NCBI GenBank assembly: GCA_964036045.1
Contig: OZ038381.1
Location: 107,823,367 to 107,887,366, forward strand
Length of the DNA stretch: 64,000 nt
Direction of reading: 5' to 3'
Origin: Eutreptiella sp. 'Long Island Sound 2002'
Lineage: Eukaryota; Euglenozoa; Euglenophyceae; Eutreptiales; Eutreptiaceae
The position numbers and the translations under genes are program-made. This document shows, one piece after another, positions 56,050-64,000 of this stretch. Each line of letters starts with the position of its first letter. Position 1 is the stretch's first letter. The notes beneath the pieces are model-generated. The model was given only the letters and a program-made list of their open reading frames with translations. It had not been told where the DNA came from and did no database searches.

Positions 56050-56620
56050 TGGGGTGTCCCACAGTAAGGGGGTGCATAGTAACCCCCCCCAAAATGGACA
56101 CCTCTGCCATTACCACATCTGCCCATATTGCTAGGACCTAGGCGCATATTTATGTTCTCCATGTCCAAAATAGGGGAGGACATGTGTCTCTTCGCCCGTA
56201 TGCCCTCGGTAGACAAAGTTGAAAAAAGTCAGTAGCCCCCCCCGTTTGGGTCAGTAAGGGTTACTGACCTTGGGTCAGTAACCCCCTTACTGAGCAGTAA
56301 CCCCCCTTACTGAACCCCCCTTACTGACTCAGTAACCCCCTTACTGACTCAGTAACCCCCCCCTTACTGACTCAGTAACCCCCTTACTGACCCCCCTTAC
56401 TGAGTTTTGCGCTGTGTCCTTCCTACACACTTTTGTTCTCCTTTTAGACTTTTTGTGGCCCCGGAGTGCACGAAGTTATACACCTCTAGAGTGGACATAG
56501 GGAAGTGTGTTGGACCACCCAGGGTGGAGAAAAACAACCGGGACACATGTTTGGGAGGGGGGGCAAAGTCAAACTCAGTAAGGGGGGGTTACTATGCACC
56601 CCCTTACTGTGTTACACCCA
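56050..56620. mobile_element. 571-bp MITE-like element with internal self-derived repeats
   Basis: The left end TGGGGTGTCCCACAGTAAGG is inverted at the right end (CCTTACTGTGTTACACCCA), and complementarity continues for about 38 bp through GGTGCATAGTAACCCCCC. It is flanked by ATA on both sides (56047-56049 and 56621-56623), a possible 3-bp target duplication. At 56237-56405 the terminal motif CAGTAACCCCC/TTACTGA is repeated many times. No transposase inside. A 3-bp duplication would suit PIF/Harbinger-type mobilisation, which is inference. Confidence 0.65.
56237..56405. repeat. CAGTAACCCCCTTACTGA microsatellite inside the MITE
   Basis: Imperfect units of 15-25 bp made of ACTCAGTAACCCCC and CTTACTG. 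Each unit is itself partly self-complementary and matches the element's terminal inverted repeat. Confidence 0.85.
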
Positions 56621-56714
56621 ATAGTGGTGATTGCAAAGGGCTCCATTCGCTTGTTTGTGCCATGGATTGCATTGTGCCAGTGTGGGCTTTCAAAGTGTGG
56701 GAGCCATTGCCTAG

Positions 56715-57242
56715 CACCTCCTTGATTCAACCAATGCCGAAGCGCCCCCGAAAACACCTCCGGGGTTTCCACACATGCTCGGGCTTTTGGGTTTTCAAAA
56801 GGATGGTTGGTCATGTGGCTACCAATTCTTGCATTTTTGTGATGAGATGATTGCCCATTGGGGAAGCTTGGAGCATATTGATGTATCTTCATGCCTTTGC
56901 CGGAAGGATTCATCCGAGAAGCAATGTGCATCATCAATGCCGGCCGCTCAATTTGACTCCCAAGCGCTATCCCGGAGGAGGACCTCATTTACTGGAAAGC
57001 TAGAGAATGTCCCCACACCAGCCTCCCTACTCCGAGTCCCTACCCCCATCTACTTCGCGGATCCTCTTTCAAAGCCCAAGGACATTATTGCTACCACCCC
57101 ATCTTTGGAGCTCAAAGCTGGAGGACCTCCTCCCTCCCTAGCCTCCAACTTCGAGGACCCAGATGGGAAGCTGGTGAAGGGCAATCTTCGGGGGCTCATC
57201 CGTCCGTCCCAAAGGTGCTCTACATTTTCAATGCATTTTTGA
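56715..57242 (+). pseudogene. Ulp1-type (C48) cysteine protease fragment
   Basis: The frame reads HLLDSTNAEAPPKT, then LGFQKDGWSCGYQFLHFCDE. Q-x-D-G-W-S-C-G is the oxyanion Gln and catalytic Cys motif of Ulp1/SENP-type proteases, and the upstream LLDS fits the catalytic Asp position. The catalytic His (usually in an H-W motif) is not found: a TAG lies at 56712-56714 and the MITE ends only about 90 bp further upstream. After the Cys motif the frame stays open about 130 residues without recognised domains (PTPIYFADPLSKPKDIIATT) and ends at TGA. Such proteases are encoded by host SUMO pathways and also carried by several transposon groups; a truncated element gene is likely. Confidence 0.55.
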
Positions 57243-58140
57243 ACTACAAAAGCTGAAGTCCAATGTACACTTTCTTTCGCAAAACCGTGCTTTTCATCAA
57301 ATGGCCCTCTTTGTTGTTCCGGTTGTTCTTGATTTTTTGTCAAAATATGACCATTTTCGAAAAATGGGATTTACCATTACACCATAGTACATTTACAATG
57401 GCGTCGTTATATACTCTATGCGTTATATTTCCTCATTGTTTTAAACATTTTTACTAACGAATTTTTACCAAAGTACAAGATTAATCTTAATTTGCAGCCC
57501 GGGGGGGTTTTTTTTTTGGCCTCAACCTTATTTGGTTGATTTGACGTTGCCACACTTGCGTAGCCCTTGTACTGCGAAAAAAAAAGAAAAACAAACGGAA
57601 AAACGGAAATTTCACCTTTTTAGACAAGTTTGACAGTGATAATTTTTTTTTGATAAAGCAACACGACAAAAATCGCAAATGAATGTCCTCTCTTATGCAT
57701 CTCACCAGGAGAAAACCTTGAAAATGGTGTGCAAAACCTTGTGCAACAACTTTGATTTCATGAAACATGGGCAGAAGTTGTTGTGTCGGGCTTCCAAAAA
57801 AAATACAACAGCCCCCGAGTAACCCCGGAGTAACGACGTGGTTGGTAGATGCCATTTTGACAAAATTGTCAAAAATGGTGTGAAAAAAGTCTTTACTTAG
57901 GGGGAAACGGGTCGCAAATGGAAAAGTAATGTTCTTAAAAATCCGATTGTTTTTTGTCTTCAAATTTGACTATTTCTTAACAATTGGGATTTACAATGAC
58001 ACATAGAACGGCGTCGTTGTAAGTCCTATTTTAAGAAATGATCAAGCTTGAATGCATAATTTTTTTTTCAGAAAAACACAAAGAAAAAAATGGGCTGGTT
58101 TTGTAAAAAAAATATCTAGAGTAACATGCCATAATGACCT
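57243..58140. other. AT-rich, no gene; repeated GGCGTCGTT foldbacks
   Basis: TGGGATTTACCATTACACCA (57365 on) with GGCGTCGTTATA resembles TGGGATTTACAATGACACAT with GGCGTCGTTGTA (57984 on). The second can fold on itself (TTACAATGAC/GTCGTTGTAA). The stretch between holds only unsupported frames. Confidence 0.4.
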
Positions 58141-60480
58141 ACTCTTCCTCTGGACAGATGAACCCTAACGCAATGTTGACGCCCCACCACCAACCCTCCA
58201 CTCCTTTACCTCCTCTAACCACACTACAAATGATGACCCTGTCATTATGTGTCCATCCGCTGGCAGCGTGTTGAGGTTCTTGAGGAGTATCCAAAGCGCA
58301 CACAAGGTGGAGTGCCACAAAATGTTTACTCATGATTTGATCCAAGACCTCAAACAGAATCTCCATTAGGCTGGTGTGCGGAACACCAGTCTACGTGCAA
58401 AGCCTTAGTCATTAGACACTGATTTGATCCACAAATGTGCACTCGCCGATGTCTTGTAGATGGTGCATGTTTTGTAGCACATTCTCCTCCTCCTATCTCT
58501 CATCCCTCTCTTCTTTCCTCTCCCCTCAAGTCACCCTTCATGCCACGGCTCCGTTGCTTTACCTGTACCCAAGGTACCCAAAATGTCTTGGGGGTTTATA
58601 GGCTTCATCTCCTCCAGTAGTAATGGTGGTTATTGGGCGGTCCTTGTTGTTTTCGTTTTTTTTGTGGAAAAAAAAGTGCATGCGAGTTGCGAGTTACACC
58701 AAAAAGAAAGTTTCACGCAACCTACGTCAGAAAAGAATTTGTTGTTAATTGTTTCCATCCGTGACTTACCGCCCCCCCCCCCCCCCAAAGTAGGCAACTC
58801 ACGCCTCTTTTTCGCTCTTGGCCTTCTCCACAATTAGTGCCGCAATTGTGGGTCCAAGTCTGCACACAGCACATCCAAAAAGGCATTTGTTGCTCCTTGA
58901 ATGGAGCATCAAGGGCGTTTTGATGTCGCCCATTGCTGAGAGATTCTCTTGCTGCATTCCTCCTTGCTGGATGGAAGAATGTGTTGGACACCAGTGAGGG
59001 GCGGGGGACCTCCCATTTCATGTGGTCGTTTGGTTGGCAAATTTTACATTCCATCGCAGGGGCTTGGCCCCAAAAGAAGGGATGGCGTGTACCAAACAAT
59101 GGATGGACGCATCGTCATGTGGGGGCATGGCACTCATAAGCCCAGCCTTCGTGTGTAATATGTCATGGATGAGCACACCGCTATTGTTGCACAAACGGTT
59201 GTTGATTTTATTGCATCCCTCAACAATTTATTCTGGTGAATGTTGCAAGCTGCAAATGAAGTGGCTGCTATGTACATCTGTATTATTGCACAAGCAGTCG
59301 CAAGGGCACAAGGTGCAAGGGGGCAGGAGCTCTGGTGCTGAGCACCCACCATCGTTTGCCAAAATGAACGAGGTTCGCTGCGTATGTTTTGTATGCAGGG
59401 GTATGTGTTTGCAGTAAGTAAGTAAGTGGGCTATATCATCCACAATGTCATTGGTGCATATGCCAATGTTCTCTGTGCTGCATGTAAGCCAACAAAGGGG
59501 GTATCAGGATTACGAAAACGGGAAAGGATATGGCGTATTGACTCTATGTATGCTGCACTCTTGCTGTTGGTTATTTTGTGGCAACGGTGGTGAAGTGTGT
59601 GGCGGATCCACTTCATTTTGTCAATTCCTGTCTGATGCAACCTGTCATGCAATGTGTCTGTTGCTGGCCGTTGGAAAATATTTCAAGCCGGTCATCGCTT
59701 GGAGCTTGTGTTTTCCATCATGCATCCAGCTGATCAAAGGTTGCGGTTTTGGGCATCTCTTCACCTGTGCTGACCATTTCTACCAGAATTGTCCCGGCCT
59801 GTTTGGTTTCCACAGCATTGTGTGTCATGTTTTGCGTGGCAGGCATTGGTTGTTCTCTTGCCATGGAGACATAGGATGAGAGAGCTTAGGTGTGAGGTCT
59901 TTTTTGAACAATCCGTTAGTTGTTCCTTGGGTTTGGCGTCTAACCCAATTAAGTGTTTCTGGTGTAACATGCTTCAACCTGCTGACAAGCCCAACTCTGT
60001 ACTGGCAAATAAAACTCTTTGTGGTGCCAGCAGCAACTCATACCTGAAAGTGGCAACTTTTGGACCTGTCATTAGGCATGGCCTTCATTACGTACCCGAG
60101 GAAACTTGCACGGCACCAATCACACAGTTGGGACAGCAGCAACTGTGATCAGACCAGTTGCAACAAGATTCAGAAAGGGTATTTTTGTGGCTTGTGCCGA
60201 AGACATAATCAGTGTCCACCTCCCGCAGTTCTCACCAGGCCCAGTGGTGCAGTGAGTGCAGGCACATGCCAATGCATACAATCCAAGTTCCTCACCCATT
60301 GGGTTGGGGTTATGCAACATACCCGTTGCACTGAGTCCAGGCCAATTCAAGTCAGCCTTTTTCACTGCACATCCCAGGTCTTTTTTTTTACAGCTACTTT
60401 GATGTCTGGACAGGGACACAGCCCTTGAATTGAGTGACGAATGAGTGACTGAAATGTGAACATTATGGCGGTGGGTTGCC
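58141..60480. other. No gene recognised
   Basis: Open frames of 60-145 codons occur on both strands but none shows domains, splice support or consistent composition. One copy of the dispersed A-run motif lies at 58665-58735, followed by a 16-base C run. Confidence 0.35.
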
Positions 60481-60590
60481 CACACCATGTGAGGGGAGAT
60501 AGCCACACGATAGCCTCAGAACATGCACACCATGTGAGGGGAGATAGCCACATGGTAGCCTCAGAACACACCCTGTCGAGGATGTGTACG
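60481..60590. repeat. Two tandem 55-bp copies
   Basis: CACACCATGTGAGGGGAGAT starts at 60481 and again at 60536, followed both times by AGCCACA and TAGCCTCAGAACA. Confidence 0.85.
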
Positions 60591-62155
60591 GTAAGTGAGC
60601 CCCGGGGTTTCCATGCAAGGCACCAGAAGGCGCCCAGGTTAGTGCCACTAGGAAGGAAGGGAGATGGTTGAATGGGCGTGTGGAGACCTGGATTGTTGGC
60701 TGGGCATGGGCGGTGAGGCAGAATTCAGCCGAGACTTACTCAGGATTTGAAAGAGGTTGTTTTGTATTGACGTCACGGGCGAAGTTGAGGAGACCAATGC
60801 GTGGCCCGGCCGAAAAAAATCAGTTATGAGATGCATATTGGTGGGTGGGTGGGGGCCGAGGAGGGGTAGGAGGAGTACATGTCGGCTCTAGTTCTCTGAG
60901 GGGACGGGCCATCGTCACTGGATTTCTTTTTTGGGGGAGGGCGTTTTGGTGAATGGGGACCTGGCGGTTTGAGGGCGGTGTTTTTTTTTGCCTGAACTTG
61001 GTCTGGGAGGTGGGGCGGCGGGGGATGGTAGTGCTGTTCATGGGCTGGGGGTGGCGTGTGAGATGTGCTGTAAATGCAGTCTGGTTTGCCCCATGTGTTG
61101 GGTCTGCTGGCAGGCGGGAAGGGCCATGGAGGGGGGGGTCCAAGGGGGACCCAACACAATGTTTTTGCTGTGGGGCCGTAAGGCCCGCTCTACGCTGTCC
61201 GGCCGGGGGTGAGGGGCCACGCGGCTGCCAGCAACGCTCAGCTGTAAAGCTGACCCGGATGATTATCCCGCCGGATTAGCGTTCTATCACTGTTGGCAAC
61301 CGACAGGGTTTCGGACAAACTGAAAGCACATTTGTGGGTGGAACATCGGGCCGTACAAAGCTACAGTCGGGGGTTTTTCACAGGCCAGAATCCCGATTTC
61401 TGGTCAAAATCCGTGTGCATGCGTGATTAGTGGCAGTCGCCGACATTACCAATCGTTGTTTGGCCCTGTCGAACTCAGCCAATGGCTAGGGTGGACAAAA
61501 ATTCGATTTAAGACTAGCAATGTGAATGGTTTTTGAAGCCTTAATAATGATGTCACATTGCTTTTTCGCAAAAAGGACGCACGAATCACTGTTTTGTACC
61601 ACTGATCGTTGATTTGCGCGATCAGGGTGTTAGACGCCGAGGTTTTGACCAAATGTTCTTGTTCAGCGTCAAAAACTACCCAGATGTGGATTTTGGTTTA
61701 TCAAAATTCGAGCCGGTACGCCAAAGGTATGGTTTTTTCAAGTTTTGATACGGTTGGCTCAGCTTGACTAATTTGGCCTGTTTTGTAGGCCTGTTGTAGC
61801 GCAACCATGAGGCTCTAGCAATGAACCAAGTGACAATCCAAGTTCATTTGCACCCAAATAATGTGAAAATCCCCAAGGTTGACCCCTGTAGCCTCTGCTT
61901 GATGCTTAGAAGGCGGGTACAAAAGGTAGAAAAAGTAGTATTTAGGTGAGGTTGCGTGTCTCCATTGTACAGCTTTGTCAAAGCGCTATATCCCGGCCAG
62001 GGATTGAACTCTTGTGTCCACTATTCCAGCATGGGTCCAATGGACAGGAATAAGCAATGTTACGTCCGTATGGGCTCTATAGAGAGCACATCGGGGCGAA
62101 CACTACAAGATGCAAGATTTTTAAGCTGCGTTTTTTGGTGTTGTCATAACACCAG
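60591..62155. other. No certain gene; Cys-rich short frame
   Basis: Around 61045-61110 one frame encodes CEMCCKCSLVCPMCWVCW, and another contains TQCFCCGAV. Both are suggestive of metal binding but without family match or splice support. The rest is featureless. Confidence 0.3.
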
Positions 62156-62960
62156 GTTACCAAAATGATGGGTCTCCCCCCCCCGGTGTTCGGGTTGTAG
62201 CCCTATGCTTCCGTGGGACCTCAACCAAGCACATTCAAGTATTTTACAACTAGAGGGAGGAGAATGGTCACTACTTTGCCTAGTGTACCCCCTGGTTCTT
62301 AGATGTATCATCCGGGGGTTTGCCATTGTGGTCTAAAATGGACATTTTGGGTTTGTGGGTCCATTCGTCGGAGCTCGTTGTGCGACGTACCGTGGAGTTA
62401 GAACAAAGTTTTGGGTTCGCTTGAAAGCTAAGAACAATTCTTACAATGATAATAGGACTCGTCACAGGCTGTCTCACACCCATTTTTAGCAAAAATGGCG
62501 TGTTTGGTGGTCATTTTTAGGTCAAATTAGATTTATGTTTTGCTTACGTTCCCTCGTCAAAACGTGTACGTGTCGGCACGTGGTCCGGTAGGAAGCACAC
62601 AGGTTACCAGGCCCTCAACCAAGCACAATGGGGTTATTCGGACCCAGAAGAATGTAAAAGGGCAATTGTTTGCCTATTGAAGTGCCGTTGGCCCTGAGTT
62701 ATAAGCGTTGGAGGTTTTGCATTTTTGAGCAAAAGTGGCAATTTGGAGTTCATGTTTCCATTTGTGAGAGGTTGTTCTCCAACATACTGATGTGTTGAAA
62801 CAAACGGTTTGGCTCGTTTGAAAAATGGAACCAATCCGTAAAAGGATTCGAGGACAAGTCACAGGCTACGTGGCACAAATTTTCTCTGTAAATCAGCTTT
62901 TACTTATCATTTTTAGCTAAAATCAGCATCCCAAATGTGTACCTGTTGGCATGTTGTGAA
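62156..62960. repeat. Two divergent copies of a roughly 394-bp repeat
   Basis: CTCAACCAAGCACA at 62220 and 62614 start two related segments. They share, in the same order, a GTGGTC/GTTTGCCATT-type part, TTTGTG followed by a CGTTT/GTTCG part, a CAAGTCACAGGCT/CGTCACAGGCT motif, and CACCCATTTTTAGC/TATCATTTTTAGC. Divergence is high. Confidence 0.5.
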
Positions 62961-63145
62961 AGTTCTGATAATTCTGGCGTTTCTAGGCTTGGTGATGAGG
63001 AGCGTAGCGAGCCTTTCCCAAGCCTAGTCACAAACCTAATGGCATAAATGGGGTTATGACTTGTTTTCTTGCCTTTTTTTGTTCCTCGCTCTTGCCCGTA
63101 TAAGATTGGTGAACTATTGTTGTTCGATATGTTATTCTGTTGTTA

Positions 63146-63272
63146 CTTGTTCAAATCCCCCCCGCAGGGGGCTGGCTTCTGTGGGGGTCCGCGTGTGAGG
63201 GGCCCCTGACCCCGCGCCACAAGCAGTGACCAACTACTACGTTACGCCACCCCCCCCCCCCTGGAAGACAGC
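63146..63272. repeat. Direct repeat, copy 1 (731 bp spacing)
   Basis: ACTTGTTCAAATCCCCCCCG followed by CAGGGGGCTGGCTTCTGTGG and, later, AGCAGTGACCAACTACTACG and TTACGCCA with a C run. The second copy begins at 63877. Confidence 0.85.
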
Positions 63273-63876
63273 CCTTCCCCAAACCCTGCCATGCAGCCCC
63301 TTAAAATGATGGCATTGGAATGCTAAGAATGCGACTTTTCCTCTTTTTGGCCGATGATGTTCGTTTTGGTGAGTTAGAACCGTTTTAAGCAGTTTTTCGG
63401 GCAATCTCAAGAAATTTGGGGTTGAATTTGGTATTGGCTCTTGCTGGCGAAGTTGTAGCATGTTGTAGCCCGTTAAATTGACCGGCTCGGGCCGAAACGT
63501 CGGAAAAGCAACCTCAGTGGCCAAATCTGGTGCCGTTTTGGTGATTTAAGGTCAATTTTGAGCGTTTTTTGGCATTTTTTTGCCATATTTTTCGCCATAT
63601 TTGGCATGTATACTTGTTGCCCATCTGGCAAGCCTTTTCCGCCCATGGGGCAGCGATATTTGGCAAGAGGCAGGAGGCAGCACCCGCTAGGCTCCGTTTT
63701 TGTGGGGCTTGGCCCACAAAAACGGGGCGTAGCAGCCGGCGTTGGCGCCGTTGATCCCGTGTTTTCATTGTTTTTCACCTTGTCCGCCTTTGAATGGTCT
63801 TTTTGCCTTTGTATTCCTTGTCCTCCCTGCTCTCATCTGAACACCCGTGCGACCCCACCTCGTGCAACTTTCCCCC
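63273..63876. other. Sequence between direct repeats, no gene
   Basis: Contains TTGGCATTTTTTTGCCATAT type simple sequence and a short inverted repeat around 63695-63727 (CCGTTTTTGTGGGGCT and GCCCACAAAAACGG). No convincing coding frame. Confidence 0.45.
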
Positions 63877-64000
63877 ACTTGTTCAATCCCCCCCCGCAGG
63901 GGGCTTGCTTCTGTGGGGGTCGGGGTGTTGGGGGCCCTTGACCCCGCGCCAGAAGCAGTGACCAACTACTACGTTACGCCAGCCCCCCCCCCCTGGAAGA
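63877..64000. repeat. Direct repeat, copy 2, cut by window end
   Basis: Same sequence as 63146-63272 with small differences (GGGGTGTTGGGGGCCC for GCGTGTGAGGGGCCCC). It runs to the last base, so further copies may follow outside. Confidence 0.85.

Noticed and set aside
57487-57963. 158-codon minus-strand open frame
   Set aside because: Low-complexity Phe/Lys-rich translation from A/T runs, with no domain or splice support.
59445-59879. 144-codon open frame rich in Cys and His
   Set aside because: Cys/His spacing fits no zinc-finger pattern and the flanking frames are equally open.

Overview
This window is nuclear DNA from a eukaryote. It has introns with GT..AG ends, genes split into exons, thousands of bases of satellite DNA, degenerate telomere-like CCCTAA tracts, foldback elements and one 200-N scaffold gap. 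A repeat-rich protist or alga fits best, but nothing here fixes the lineage. Codon use, long C/G homopolymers and lone in-frame stops make most genes look like decayed or frame-damaged mobile-element genes. The clear host gene is a RanBPM-like subunit of the CTLH/GID ubiquitin ligase at the left edge.

Layout. 0.35-1.3 kb: RanBPM C-terminal part. 2.3-3.3 kb: damaged OTU-protease/zinc-finger locus. 3.7-5.4 kb: first block of a 72-bp satellite made of back-to-back hairpins. 5.44-11.46 kb: an element inserted in that satellite, with nested inverted ends and two genes (a large unknown protein with a DNFYRR motif and a multi-exon protein with a ParB/sulfiredoxin-like segment). Palindromes centred on CTGCAG are scattered through it, mostly in introns. 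11.46-12.35 kb: second hairpin block. 12.7-15.45 kb: damaged gene with a likely 2-oxoglutarate/Fe(II) oxygenase core. 15.6-39.6 kb: tandem array of a 1148-bp satellite, bounded and internally marked by CCCTAA tracts, ending in a duplicated 2795-bp higher-order unit. 39.8-41.95 kb: AT-hook/coiled-coil gene and a Cys-containing gene of unknown function. 41.9-46.4 kb: third, longest hairpin block, running into the gap.

46.8-48.84 kb (minus strand): one acidic-tailed, coiled-coil, low-complexity protein broken by several frame changes at G/C runs. 50.0-51.2 kb: a possible multi-exon gene of unknown function. 52.6-54.25 kb: divergent 109-bp minisatellite with an inverted patch. 54.7-57.2 kb: two short inverted-repeat elements and a Ulp1-type protease fragment. 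57.2-64 kb: no convincing gene; short duplications, a roughly 394-bp divergent repeat and a 731-bp-spaced direct repeat.

The most unusual material is the interplay of the hairpin satellite with its inserted two-gene element, the intronic CTGCAG palindromes, and the 1148-bp satellite with a TATA-like box about 28 bp upstream of embedded telomere-like tracts. All function beyond named motifs is inference.
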